55,278 nucleotides of DNA, from positions 1-55,278 of IMG/VR virus record IMGVR_UViG_3300010392_005395, one strand, 5' to 3'. A model generated the notes under the pieces. That model was not told the DNA's origin and did not search any database. It worked only from the letters and a program-made list of their open reading frames with translations. This document shows positions 25,431-33,891 of this stretch, piece after piece. Source of the stretch: a virus. The translations under genes and the position numbers were made by a program. Numbering within the stretch: position 1 is the stretch's first letter; every line of letters starts with the position of its first letter.

Positions 25431-26789
25431 TTAAATGTTGCATTGCGCTTTGCGTTTTGCATAAATGTCGCTATAGTGCGAGCTTGATTTAGCATTGCTA
25501 TTCACGACAGCAACACTTGTGGAACTCTCGATTTCAACGTTTTCGTTGCTCGTTAATTCCAAAACTTTTTCTCTGATTTGCTCGATTTGAAGCTCTTCTT
25601 CAATAAACTTTTGAGCTTGTGCAGGTACGTCAGCAGCCATACAGATTGCATTAACTTCTGTAACGTATTCTTTGAACTGTTCGGATTCTTTCTTGACTTG
25701 TTCTTGTTCTTCTTTGATTAGATTTAAAATTTCTTGAATAGTATCTTTGTCCAGATCTTCTAAACGTGATTTGATTAAATTTGTTTCGTTATTTTCTAAG
25801 GCTTGTTCTGCAATCTCAGACTTAGGAGTTTTCTCTAATGAAACAAAAGATTTTTCAACTTCTAAATCGATACCTTCTTTTTCATCAAGTAAACTGAATT
25901 CAGCATCTTCGATTTCATCTAAATCATTTGAAAGCAAGCTGGATAAAAGCTCATCGAATGTTCCCAATTTATGAGCAAAACCGACTTTAATTGCTTCTTC
26001 GCCGTGAAATGTTCCTGCCTCAGTTGCTTTTACGTCATCAATACTTAACCCTAAATTTCTGGCTACTGTTGCAGTAAAAATATTGTATAGACGGTCAACT
26101 TCATTCTGTTGCTCAATTCGTCCTTCTTCGCTCAATGGCTCATTTGGATTTCCTTGAACTTTCTTATTGCCAGCATAGACATATTCGATTTTTACACCAG
26201 CTTTTGCATTAGCCTCCGACTGATCAACGTGATAACTAACAACACCAACTGAGCCAACACCACCTGTACGAGTTACCCAAATTTCTTCAAATGCAGAAGC
26301 AATTCCATATGCTGCGGAGTAGGCCATATCATCAACCATCGCAATCAACTTTGTACCTTGACCACGAGAGGAAAAAATGAAATCAGATAAATCCATATTC
26401 TGTGCAGCCATTCCGCCAGGAGAATCGATTCTTGCAACAACTGTATGAATTTCTTCGTTTATTAATAAATCAGAAATTTCAGCTTTTAATCCTTCATAAC
26501 TGACAGGGGATTGGCCGCATGGAGTCGCTTCTTCACGTGCTACTAAAGCACCAGAAATATCCAAAACAGCAATTCCATCTTGCATAAAAGTGCCACTTGA
26601 CATATTATCCATGATGGGAGAAAGCATGTCAGAACTTTTAAAAAGTTCAAAATAAGATCTAACAACACTCTCACCTAGTTCAGGATGAACAAATAATGGT
26701 TGAGACATTTTTGAATATAAATTAGCTACTGCAAAACTGTCTGGATTTTTATCAAACAATCTACGCAGCATCTTCAAAGGGTTCTTCAT
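25431..26789 (-). CDS. S49-family head maturation protease with scaffold domain
   Basis: About 452 residues from ATG 26789 (MKNPLKMLRRL), which has GGAG 6 nt upstream; the open frame begins at 26801. The N-terminal half has SppA/S49 features: VVARIDSPGGMAAQN, then DDMAYSAAYGIASA (probable nucleophile Ser) and TGGVGSVGVVSYHVD. The C-terminal half is acidic and helical (LEDLDKDTIQEILNLIKEEQ), the usual scaffold region of lambda C/Nu3-type genes. It would cleave portal or scaffold during prohead maturation. It overlaps the portal gene by about 29 nt. Confidence 0.85.
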   Translation of the reverse strand: MKNPLKMLRRLFDKNPDSFAVANLYSKMSQPLFVHPELGESVVRSYFELFKSSDMLSPIMDNMSSGTFMQDGIAVLDISGALVAREEATPCGQSPVSYEGLKAEISDLLINEEIHTVVARIDSPGGMAAQNMDLSDFIFSSRGQGTKLIAMVDDMAYSAAYGIASAFEEIWVTRTGGVGSVGVVSYHVDQSEANAKAGVKIEYVYAGNKKVQGNPNEPLSEEGRIEQQNEVDRLYNIFTATVARNLGLSIDDVKATEAGTFHGEEAIKVGFAHKLGTFDELLSSLLSNDLDEIEDAEFSLLDEKEGIDLEVEKSFVSLEKTPKSEIAEQALENNETNLIKSRLEDLDKDTIQEILNLIKEEQEQVKKESEQFKEYVTEVNAICMAADVPAQAQKFIEEELQIEQIREKVLELTSNENVEIESSTSVAVVNSNAKSSSHYSDIYAKRKAQCNI

Positions 26790-28266
26790 TCGTTTCTCCA
26801 TAATTTAAACCAAGTTCTTCTTCACGCTGCAAATCTTCTGCACGCTGTCTATCAATTTCTTCAACAGATTCTCTTCGTGTCTCATCTACAACTCGTTGTC
26901 TAGAAGTTAAACCAGCATTTATTTCTAAAATTTTTGCTTCAATATCTTGCGTTGGATGAATATGCTTCCAAGATTGAGGTCTATGTAAACAACGCAAATA
27001 ATCAAATTTATTTGTTTTATATGATTCTGGTGGTTGAACTACTCCAGCTAAAATTGCTCGTTTAACAAATGCATTCCACATCAATCTGCAAATTTGAGCG
27101 ATTACAAATAAATCTTGAACTTGCTCAACTTCACGCTGATACTGATTCATAATGGCACGCCACAAACGATCATTGATTTCAGTGTAATCACCACTCATCA
27201 ATTGGTACGGGACATTCCAGCCAGCTGCAATGCCAAGTAGCTGATAATGTTGATAATCTTTATATCCTCTACCTGCGTCATCACCTTCAAATAGGGTAAC
27301 ATCTTCACCAGGTAGTAAATTTGGAAACGTACCAGTTTCCATTTCAATCATTGGTACTTCTGAATCGTCCTTACTTATTGGCTCACCAGAAATTGGATCA
27401 AATTTATAGTCTTGCTCTCCATACTCTGGTCTGCGAATAACACCAGTAAAATGTGCTCTTGATTCTTTTCTACCTAACTCTGCATCATCATACTTATCAA
27501 ATACATATGCTCGAACCATTGATTGAGTTCCACTAGGCTCACCACGTAACTGACCTGGACGATTTGGTATAAAATGATGAAGCATATCCGATGCTGGAAT
27601 ACGAATTAAGTCGTGAATACTTACACTTTCATCAGAGGGATGTTTTGGATAAATATGGTAAGCAACAACTCGACCATACTTGTTTACTTCAATACCTGAA
27701 ACTATTTTGTAGCCGTTTTTTAATTCTTTATTAAATCCGACAGGACAAAATTCAGACTCTAAAACTTGAAACTGTAAGGGAACTGGCAAATCTTCTGCAT
27801 TTCTACGACGAATAATTCTAATAAATGCTTCGCCAGATTCTTTTCTTGCTCGTGATGCCTGCCATTGGATTCCGTACACGCCTAAATTTGAATTAATATC
27901 AGCAAAATGGATGTAATCATTCCACAAATCTAAAATTTCTTTATTAAATCTGTCATCAGATGTAGTAGGTCGTGGAACAATTCCAGTACCAATCTCATTT
28001 GCTACATCTGCTTTTAATGCACGTGCTACCCACGGATTATTTCTAATTGCTGAACGATTACGTCTCTGTAAAAGTTCAAGCTCTGTGGTAATCGCATTGG
28101 TAGGTGAAAGAGAAGGGGAGTCCCACCCACCAAGACGACGGCCATTAGAAGAGGCTTCATATGCACGCTGATCAGCGCTCTTTTTAACAGGTTTAATTGC
28201 ACGTGTAGAGTGTCGCTTAATAAGCTGTTTAGCAGATTGTTTAATTTTTCTATTATTACGTGCCAC
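26761..28266 (-). CDS. portal protein (lambda gpB family)
   Basis: 501 residues. The opening has a basic tail (KRHSTRAIKPVKKSADQ), then RRLGGWDSPSLSPTNAI and LLQRRNRSAIRNNPWVARAL, as in lambda-type portals. Later motifs ARKESGEAFIRIIRRR and PYQLMSGDYTEINDRLWRAI are characteristic. The C-terminus is helical and charged (RQRAEDLQREEELG). Twelve copies would form the DNA channel that binds terminase and the connector. It starts directly after the gpW-like gene. Confidence 0.9.
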   Translation of the reverse strand: MARNNRKIKQSAKQLIKRHSTRAIKPVKKSADQRAYEASSNGRRLGGWDSPSLSPTNAITTELELLQRRNRSAIRNNPWVARALKADVANEIGTGIVPRPTTSDDRFNKEILDLWNDYIHFADINSNLGVYGIQWQASRARKESGEAFIRIIRRRNAEDLPVPLQFQVLESEFCPVGFNKELKNGYKIVSGIEVNKYGRVVAYHIYPKHPSDESVSIHDLIRIPASDMLHHFIPNRPGQLRGEPSGTQSMVRAYVFDKYDDAELGRKESRAHFTGVIRRPEYGEQDYKFDPISGEPISKDDSEVPMIEMETGTFPNLLPGEDVTLFEGDDAGRGYKDYQHYQLLGIAAGWNVPYQLMSGDYTEINDRLWRAIMNQYQREVEQVQDLFVIAQICRLMWNAFVKRAILAGVVQPPESYKTNKFDYLRCLHRPQSWKHIHPTQDIEAKILEINAGLTSRQRVVDETRRESVEEIDRQRAEDLQREEELGLNYGETNEEPFEDAA

Positions 28267-28476
28267 TTATAAACCTTTTGATGTTCTTGATCTATAGGCA
28301 GATGGTCGTCTTACTACTGCTGTAGTTTTTGCAACATCTGCTTTAATAAAGTCACGAGCTTTTATCATTTGCTCAATAGAATGATATTCAACTTCACGTT
28401 GACCCAAACGAACCTTACGCTGGCCTGATGCCATAGCTTTTTCAATATTGTCTAAATCCGTTTGTGTCCAAGCCAT
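28267..28476 (-). CDS. gpW-like head-tail joining protein
   Basis: 69 residues: MAWTQTDLDNIEKAMASGQR, then KVRLGQREVEYHSIEQMIKA and a basic tail. This is the compact alpha/beta pattern of lambda gpW, which joins the portal to the tail-side proteins after packaging. Its position between TerL and portal is the standard one. It starts 2 nt after the TerL stop and ends where the portal gene begins. Confidence 0.85.
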   Translation of the reverse strand: MAWTQTDLDNIEKAMASGQRKVRLGQREVEYHSIEQMIKARDFIKADVAKTTAVVRRPSAYRSRTSKGL

Positions 28477-28478
28477 GT

Positions 28479-30605
28479 TTATCGTTTCATTCTCATTCGT
28501 GGTCGTCTATGTACAACTGCATTGCTTTGTTTTGCAGCTGTTTCAAATTTGTTTATATCGCTAACCTCAGAATTGTTATCCCATTTTTCAGCCCATGCTG
28601 GGGGAGAATCCCAATTGATATCACTACGCCAATAATCATCCATAAGTATTAGGTACGCAGATTTTGCGTAACAAAGGAGGTCGAAACTTTCGTTTCTTGA
28701 GCGTGATTTATTTTCCCAACCTTTCTCTGTCCTGATTTCTGCAACAAGTTCCTTATAAAAAAACTCTTGCAACCAGGAAGGAAAGTGGATATAATCCTTT
28801 CCAGGGGAGGTGCGCTTGAGGTTTGCATTTACTGCATCTTTGACTATTGTAGTATTTACTAAAAATAAGTTCAACTTGCCGCCGACATTTGCTTTTCTTG
28901 CTGCTTTTGATGATTTATCCAATAAGGTCTTATAAATCATTGGTTTATTCGCTTTTCGATCTGGACGCTCACCTTTCAACAGATCAAACTTTTTTTGCAA
29001 CCCAATATCTTTGCATCTTTTCCAAAATTGATAGGCATTTTCTGTAACACCTTCTTTACCACCAGAATCACATACTGTTTTAATAATTCCCATTTCTCGA
29101 CCGCTATCATCATCAAGCTCGTATCGTTTGTTAATAACCTGATCGATTAAAACATCCCAGTCCTCTTTAAATGCAGCAGGATCTAGTAATGCTTTTTCTC
29201 CGTGACGATCACGATCCGATAAAACGATATCAAATCGATCAACAATCCAACTTTCTAAAAAACGACCAAAACCTTGAACTTGAACAACAAATTTATTTGC
29301 TTGAACATCAACTGATGCTATTAGAAATTTGACACCATGAGGTACTTTTCTTTTTGGTAAATCTTCTGCACGAGCCATTAAATCTTCTGCTGTCATTGAT
29401 TCAGCAGCTGCAAAAGGAATGTATGGGATGCCCTGATCGGTATTTCGAGTGGCTTTGAGTTTTTCTTCTTCTCCAGTTTGGTGGAAGTGTTTTAATGCCA
29501 GAAATTCTTTTTCAAGTAGTGATTCCCAAGTTTGAAATTTTGCTGCTGTACCAGATAACCAAAAAGAAGCAACAGATGATGGATTACAAGTTTCTGGCAA
29601 CCATAAACCATTTAGATTCATCTCGTTTTTATGACGATGTTCTAAAATACATCCACATTTTGGACACGCAATATCAGCTAGTTCAATAGCCGCTTTTTTA
29701 GGAGATGTAACTAGAATTTGATCAATTAATTCTTCATATTGAGGAAGATTGAATAAATCTAATCCAGGAATAAGTGGAAATTCATCACTACAATCTGGAC
29801 AATTCCAGTGCCATATTCTTTTGTCTCCTGTGTTGTATAGGCCAAGAATTCCGCCTACTGGCGGTGCTTCAAAAGGTGAACTTGGTCTCCAATTAACATC
29901 AAGAAAATCTCGTCCAGGTGAGCTTTCAACTACACACATACCACCAGACATAAATGTTTGAGTACGCTTTAGTGCTTGAGGATAGATTTCACCTTCACCA
30001 TTGTCATCTGGCATACGGTCATAATCACTTACAAAAACGTACTTATAATCTTGAGCTGATAACTGTGTTGGACTTGGATATCCAATCATCAACGCAGTTC
30101 CATTTCTAAATAATTTTTGTAATAAATTATTATCGTTTGATGAAGCAGAAAGCATTTTTCGAAGATTTGGTGAATTGTCAATCATTCTACCAACACGCAA
30201 TTTTGAATATTTTCTAGCAGCTTCCTCAGTCATGTGAACGACTAATACATCAGACGGATCAGATGACATTACATAACCAATACCACCGTCAATTAGTCCC
30301 TGAGTTTTCCCTGTACGAGCAGGACCAACAAAAATTACAGTTGTATGCTGACGTGAAGAAAGCATATCCATCGGTTCAACCATATAAGGCGTTTGACTAC
30401 CAGCCCAATTTCCTGAAAAACCACCTGGAGTTGCTATGACAACATTCTCTTCAACAGCATTTGAAACACGAATTCGTCGTGGAGGTTCAAAAATTGACCC
30501 AACATCTTTTACTAATTCTTTAGCAAAAATAGGTTCGATATCTTCAAAATAATTTGTTCGTGACATTCCTGTTCTGGCTGGTCCTATGATTTCTGCTGCA
30601 TTCAT
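28479..30605 (-). CDS. terminase large subunit (GpA family)
   Basis: About 708 residues. ATG 30605 (MNAAEIIGP) has AGGTG 6 nt upstream; ATG 30611 would be too close to that SD. Walker A GPARTGKT is near residue 95, and the Walker-B-like YVFVSDYDRMPDD near residue 190. Two CxxC pairs (CPDC, CPKCGC) suggest a zinc site, and GIIKTVCDSGGKEG lies in the nuclease half. GpA-type enzymes cut cos ends and drive DNA packaging. The ATG overlaps the TerS stop. A variant late promoter lies inside its 3' third. Confidence 0.92.
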   Translation of the reverse strand: MNAAEIIGPARTGMSRTNYFEDIEPIFAKELVKDVGSIFEPPRRIRVSNAVEENVVIATPGGFSGNWAGSQTPYMVEPMDMLSSRQHTTVIFVGPARTGKTQGLIDGGIGYVMSSDPSDVLVVHMTEEAARKYSKLRVGRMIDNSPNLRKMLSASSNDNNLLQKLFRNGTALMIGYPSPTQLSAQDYKYVFVSDYDRMPDDNGEGEIYPQALKRTQTFMSGGMCVVESSPGRDFLDVNWRPSSPFEAPPVGGILGLYNTGDKRIWHWNCPDCSDEFPLIPGLDLFNLPQYEELIDQILVTSPKKAAIELADIACPKCGCILEHRHKNEMNLNGLWLPETCNPSSVASFWLSGTAAKFQTWESLLEKEFLALKHFHQTGEEEKLKATRNTDQGIPYIPFAAAESMTAEDLMARAEDLPKRKVPHGVKFLIASVDVQANKFVVQVQGFGRFLESWIVDRFDIVLSDRDRHGEKALLDPAAFKEDWDVLIDQVINKRYELDDDSGREMGIIKTVCDSGGKEGVTENAYQFWKRCKDIGLQKKFDLLKGERPDRKANKPMIYKTLLDKSSKAARKANVGGKLNLFLVNTTIVKDAVNANLKRTSPGKDYIHFPSWLQEFFYKELVAEIRTEKGWENKSRSRNESFDLLCYAKSAYLILMDDYWRSDINWDSPPAWAEKWDNNSEVSDINKFETAAKQSNAVVHRRPRMRMKR
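28846..28886 (-). promoter_or_regulatory. candidate late promoter, copy 4 (inside TerL)
   Basis: The minus strand carries GTCGGCGGCAAGTTGA (28886-28871), matching the 16-mer consensus at 14 of 16 positions, then 19 nt and TACAAT (28851-28846). TTGAAC here resembles a -35. The core also codes for part of the GGKLN segment in TerL, so chance cannot be excluded. The -10 at family spacing supports it. It would drive the gpW, portal and capsid genes. Confidence 0.5.
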
Positions 30606-31177
30606 CACCATTCACCTCGTTTGTCAATTTCATTTGTTGTTGGTGATAATTCAGATAAATCACGTGCTAATTGACTTCTTGCTCTATCAATCAAATCAAT
30701 TAATTTAGAAATATCATCCGAACCAATAATTCCATCCCGTTCCAATGCATCTGGCAAGGTGTCAAGGGTAAGTGCCACTTTCTTAAATCCATCAGCTAAT
30801 GCAAATTCAACCTCTTCTGCTGGAATTAAAAGACGAGATTCTTGTGCATTTTTTCTTTGCTTTAATAATGTTGATTGTTTTAAATCCTCGGCCTTGTAAT
30901 AGTTCACACGATCAAACGGTTTCATTTTCGCTGGATCTTCAGGAACATTGTCACCGTCAGACTTAGTTGACTCAGGAGGAACATATGGATCACGAACATC
31001 GTTTAGTGTTGCAATATCTTTTAAATCCCAATAATCACTCCTACCAATTTTTCCAGCAGCAGGAGATTTCCCCAACATTTTTGTAATCGTTGGTCGAGAT
31101 ATTCCAAACGCTTCTGAAAGCTGAGTAATATTGAAATGTGATTTCTTTTGAGAGTTTGTATGAGATTTAGTGGTCAT
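30605..31177 (-). CDS. terminase small subunit (Nu1/DUF1441-like)
   Basis: 190 residues. The N-terminal winged-helix part reads FNITQLSEAFGISRPTITKM, then LGKSPAAGKIGRSDYWDLKDIA, which matches Nu1/DUF1441 packaging proteins. The remainder is helical (DRVNYYKAEDLKQSTLLKQR). It would recognise the cos/pac region and guide TerL. There is no clear SD before ATG 31177. It is the first gene downstream of the candidate late promoter at 31211-31251, and its stop overlaps the TerL start. Confidence 0.85.
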   Translation of the reverse strand: MTTKSHTNSQKKSHFNITQLSEAFGISRPTITKMLGKSPAAGKIGRSDYWDLKDIATLNDVRDPYVPPESTKSDGDNVPEDPAKMKPFDRVNYYKAEDLKQSTLLKQRKNAQESRLLIPAEEVEFALADGFKKVALTLDTLPDALERDGIIGSDDISKLIDLIDRARSQLARDLSELSPTTNEIDKRGEW

Positions 31178-31210
31178 TTAGCTATATATAGATATACATA
31201 TGTAAATATT

Positions 31211-31251
31211 ATAATATACAATGTGCTATGTTCTGTCCACTTGCCGCCGAG
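31211..31251 (-). promoter_or_regulatory. candidate late promoter, copy 3 (before terminase)
   Basis: The minus strand carries CTCGGCGGCAAGTGGA (31251-31236), 19 nt, then TATTAT (31216-31211). A -35-like TGGACA spans the last four bases of the 16-mer and the next two, 17 nt before the -10. The site is intergenic and points at TerS 34 nt downstream. It is the expected place for the first late promoter. Confidence 0.75.
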
Positions 31252-31285
31252 GAACTTGTGTAAATGAAGTAACCCCCATGTAAAA

Positions 31286-31350
31286 TTCGAAAAATTTGTC
31301 GAAAAGCGGGAGCCGCCTTGCCCGTTCCGTCTCTATAAAGCGTCAGGAGC
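31286..31350 (-). other. candidate cos/packaging region
   Basis: A GC-rich island (GCGGGAGCCGCCTTGCCCGT, about 31306-31325) stands out in AT-rich DNA just upstream of the terminase genes. CGGG and CCCG flank its centre as a dyad, and TTCGA/TCGAA arms lie at 31286-31303. Lambda-type GpA terminases cut at cos near the small-subunit gene. Position and composition are seen; cutting is inferred and no cleavage point is proposed. Confidence 0.35.
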
Positions 31351-31752
31351 CTCTAAGTGATTGATTTTATTGGTAATTGTGGTATATCAATGGATTGCTA
31401 AGTTATTGATATATAAAGAGTTTATTGATTGGTATATGATGGTTGAATGAAGAATGATGTGCTTGAATAGTTATTATTCTCTTAAATAAATCTAATATGC
31501 GGCTGAATTGTGATTGATGCTTTAGTTATCATTCTTCTTATATATGTATATAGATGAGTTATTAATATAGTTGTTGTGTTGTATAACTATATATAGGTGC
31601 TTGTTGTATCGATGTGTTGATGACTGTTGTGCTGACAGTACTATGGTTATAGTCGTGATGTGATTGATGATAGTGCTATAGATATGATAGTTATGATTGG
31701 TGATAGTGTTATAGATGCGACAATGACATTAATATGATTATATTAAGCGCAT
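31351..31752. other. AT-rich region without recognisable genes
   Basis: About 400 bases with no convincing reading frame on either strand. One near-perfect direct repeat is present: TGATAGTGCTATAGAT (31668-31683) and TGATAGTGTTATAGAT (31701-31716). The segment separates the late operon from the early minus-strand genes and is bounded by a terminator at 31753-31774. Confidence 0.5.
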
Positions 31753-31774
31753 AAAAAAGGGGCAATTAAGCCCC
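31753..31774 (-). terminator. intrinsic terminator of the early minus-strand genes
   Basis: On the minus strand GGGGC, loop TTAATT, GCCCC is followed by six T. The stem is at 31759-31763 and 31770-31774, the T-tract at 31758-31753. It lies 93 nt after the stop of gene 31867-32265 and would keep early transcription out of the terminase operon. Confidence 0.85.
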
Positions 31775-31866
31775 TAGTTAGTGATGATGGTGATTATTAT
31801 TATTGTAATAGTATTAATATATAGCTTATTACAGCTAAAACAGCTATCGCTTCTATATTGCTCATA

Positions 31867-32265
31867 CTATGCCACCTCATTAGTATATCTTATATAATCT
31901 GTATAACTTATACAAAAGCTCTTTGCATCTTCCCAATTAAGCCCCTGTACAGCCTCACGCATTAAATCATCATGAAACTTAGTCACTTCTATATGATCGT
32001 TATATAGATCAATAGTTTCTGACAATAGTCTGTTTAAAGCATCAGTATCTAAATTCCATAAATCTTCTATAATCTTATCGTTCTCAATACAATAATAAGA
32101 ATTATAGTCGAGCATACCGAACACAGCACTGCAGTCAGTTAAATTACCGCTTTCATCCATCTCTATATCTAAACTAAACTCTTTAAGCGTTTTATTGTTC
32201 ATGTCTTCCAACGCTTCGTTTTTAGCTCTAATAATGTCGTTTTTTAAAATATTAAAGTTGTTCAT
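31867..32265 (-). CDS. early phage protein, member of a four-gene paralogous family
   Basis: 132 residues, acidic, no known domain recognised. The core FSLDIEMDESGNLTDCSAVF, then YNSYYCIENDKIIEDLWNLD matches the core of three other small proteins here (33892-34278, 35376-35654, 35656-35997): a short SxxI strand, a second strand, then an aromatic segment and helix. The leader contains TTTTAACAATTAAAATA, also found before gene 33704-33796, and an AAGGAAA SD precedes the ATG. A terminator follows. Cytoplasmic by sequence; possible roles include host takeover or anti-defence, with no direct evidence. Confidence 0.6.
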   Translation of the reverse strand: MNNFNILKNDIIRAKNEALEDMNNKTLKEFSLDIEMDESGNLTDCSAVFGMLDYNSYYCIENDKIIEDLWNLDTDALNRLLSETIDLYNDHIEVTKFHDDLMREAVQGLNWEDAKSFCISYTDYIRYTNEVA

Positions 32266-32358
32266 GATTTTATTTCCTTATTTTAATTGTTAAAATTAAT
32301 TTACAAGCATCATTATAATAATTAATTTCTCAATATTAAATTATAAAACACATATCAA

Positions 32359-32523
32359 TTAATAAAAATTGTAATTTTCTCTAAAATAATCACCTTTAAA
32401 TTCATTTGAACTAATAAAAAGATGCTTATTTTTTATGGTTTGCTTTCGCTTTTCTCTTCTTTTTATTTCTAAAGCTTTTTTGTATTTTTCGATCACTTCA
32501 TCAGTTGCCATAATTTTTTTCAT
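32359..32523 (-). CDS. small basic early protein
   Basis: 54 residues: MKKIMATDEVIEKYKKALEI, then a very basic segment KRREKRKQTIKNKH and an aromatic end. AGGAAA lies 7 nt upstream of the ATG, supporting translation. A palindromic operator (32555-32568) is located about 30 nt upstream. Unknown function; nucleic-acid binding is possible from charge. Confidence 0.55.
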   Translation of the reverse strand: MKKIMATDEVIEKYKKALEIKRREKRKQTIKNKHLFISSNEFKGDYFRENYNFY

Positions 32524-32530
32524 AATAATT

Positions 32531-32575
32531 TCCTTTATTTTTCGTTAAATTAAATTTCCATTTGGAAGAATTATG
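32531..32575 (-). promoter_or_regulatory. palindromic operator and leader repeat, copy A
   Basis: TTTCCATTTGGAAG (32555-32568) is a near-perfect dyad, upstream of the small gene at 32359-32523. The surrounding 40 bases (GTTAAATTAAATTTCC and a preceding TTTATTTTT) are nearly the same as those before gene 32601-33512. Related dyads precede the excisionase gene at 49587-49614. Sequence identity is seen; operator function is inferred. Confidence 0.55.
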
Positions 32576-32600
32576 GGCGCAATAATGCGCCCGACTTGAG

Positions 32601-33512
32601 TTATATATACTTTAATTGTTTAGCAATATTCTCAAGCTGTTCATATTTAATATAATGGCATCCAACCTTTATATCGCCATTTTTATAAATTTTATCAAGC
32701 TCAAAAAAACCTAATTTAATATTTTCGTTGATATCCTTACTTATACGCTTAGCTTTTTGAATCATTTTCCATAAAATCGATGCGTGTTTAATATCAATTT
32801 CAGCATCACGACTCGTTTGTATTCTGTCACCGTCTTTATTTATTCTTAAAAAAACTGGTAGTGAATTAGAAGATGCTAAATGATATATTTTATTTTCAAG
32901 CCAAGATTTTATGTTTTTTTCTTGCTCTTTTAATTTTCTATTTTCAGCGATTTTAGCTTGCTTCTTTTTTTTTATTTTAGCTTGCTTTATTTTCTCGCTG
33001 ATTGAATCAATATCATAATCATCAATTGATATTTTTTTATATCGAAGTTTAAAGCAATCAATGTAGTAGTTATGATCTGAGATTAAATCATTGGCAATAC
33101 GTATATAAGTATCTTCGTTAACTCTTGCTCGTTTAGATTTTAATAAATTTGTTTCAACTTCCTTTTTTAAATAATCTAAATTTTCTTTATGTTTATCTTT
33201 ATCACACTTTCTTGAATTTACATTATCGTACCAACCGAAATATGTTTCATTGCTATATTTTTTAATAACAAGCTGAGGTAATCTAATAACATGTTTATAT
33301 GTTGCACTAATAGCACTATTTATATGTCGTGCTGTTGTTACACTGTGATTATCGTTATCTATTAACACGACATCATCATACTTAACAGCAATAACCGTTT
33401 TATAACTAATTAACAACCCATTACCTTCTGTATGTAATGAACCATTTCCAGTTGTTGCTTCGTAATCGTTTGACCATCCATGTGCCACGCCATCTACTGT
33501 ATCTATACTCAT
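32601..33512 (-). CDS. early phage protein with DUF8033-like N-terminus
   Basis: 303 residues. The N-terminal part GNGLLISYKTVIAVKYDDVV, then NDNHSVTTARHINSAI resembles a phage domain with the pattern LxSYxxxIA...vvLiN...S.TTsrHi (DUF8033 type). The middle is a very basic coiled coil (KIKQAKIKKKKQAKIAENRK), and the end is a mixed alpha/beta region. No catalytic motif. Operator copy B lies upstream of its ATG. It is probably an early gene repressed in the lysogen; the function is unknown. Confidence 0.55.
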   Translation of the reverse strand: MSIDTVDGVAHGWSNDYEATTGNGSLHTEGNGLLISYKTVIAVKYDDVVLIDNDNHSVTTARHINSAISATYKHVIRLPQLVIKKYSNETYFGWYDNVNSRKCDKDKHKENLDYLKKEVETNLLKSKRARVNEDTYIRIANDLISDHNYYIDCFKLRYKKISIDDYDIDSISEKIKQAKIKKKKQAKIAENRKLKEQEKNIKSWLENKIYHLASSNSLPVFLRINKDGDRIQTSRDAEIDIKHASILWKMIQKAKRISKDINENIKLGFFELDKIYKNGDIKVGCHYIKYEQLENIAKQLKYI

Positions 33513-33529
33513 TGTCTTATACCTTTATT

Positions 33530-33562
33530 TTTTGTTAAATTAAATTTCCATTTGGAAATATT
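33530..33562 (-). promoter_or_regulatory. palindromic operator and leader repeat, copy B
   Basis: TTTCCATTTGGAAA (33545-33558) is a perfect dyad apart from its centre. On the minus strand AAAATATTTCCAAATGGAAA and the next three bases match 22 of 23 bases at 49582-49604 before the excisionase gene. It lies 18-50 nt upstream of gene 32601-33512. Confidence 0.6.
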
Positions 33563-33572
33563 TTGGACACAA

Positions 33573-33686
33573 TTATGCGTCTTTTTTCTTGTTATTTATT
33601 ACGTTTTTAAATTTGACAATTTTATTTCGTCGTCTAATTTGCTTTAATGTTTTAGTTTGATTTTGTCTATTATTTTGCTTTTTCAT
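33573..33686 (-). CDS. very small basic protein
   Basis: 37 residues, MKKQNNRQNQTKTLKQIRRR and a lysine-rich end. The start has AGGT 8 nt upstream. It is too short to classify; such basic peptides are frequent in early phage regions. It sits just upstream of operator copy B and may read into it. It could also be fortuitous. Confidence 0.4.
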   Translation of the reverse strand: MKKQNNRQNQTKTLKQIRRRNKIVKFKNVINNKKKDA

Positions 33687-33703
33687 TTTCTTAACCTCGT
33701 TTT

Positions 33704-33796
33704 TTATTTCAAGTAATGTTCATCTAAAGTTGCGCATAATTTACGCTTCCAATTTATTGCATAAAATGCAATCATCGTGATAATAAAATATTCCAT
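33704..33796 (-). CDS. very small membrane protein
   Basis: 30 residues. MEYFIITMIAFYAINW forms one hydrophobic segment followed by a charged tail. AGGTT lies 8-9 nt before the ATG. The ORF has the size of small phage membrane peptides; expression is unproven. Confidence 0.4.
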   Translation of the reverse strand: MEYFIITMIAFYAINWKRKLCATLDEHYLK

Positions 33797-33891
33797 CTTT
33801 TTCTAACCTTTATTTAATAGTATGTATTTTAATTGTTAAATTCATGTTAATAAATAAATAAACATATGTCAACAAAAAAATTTACTTTTTT

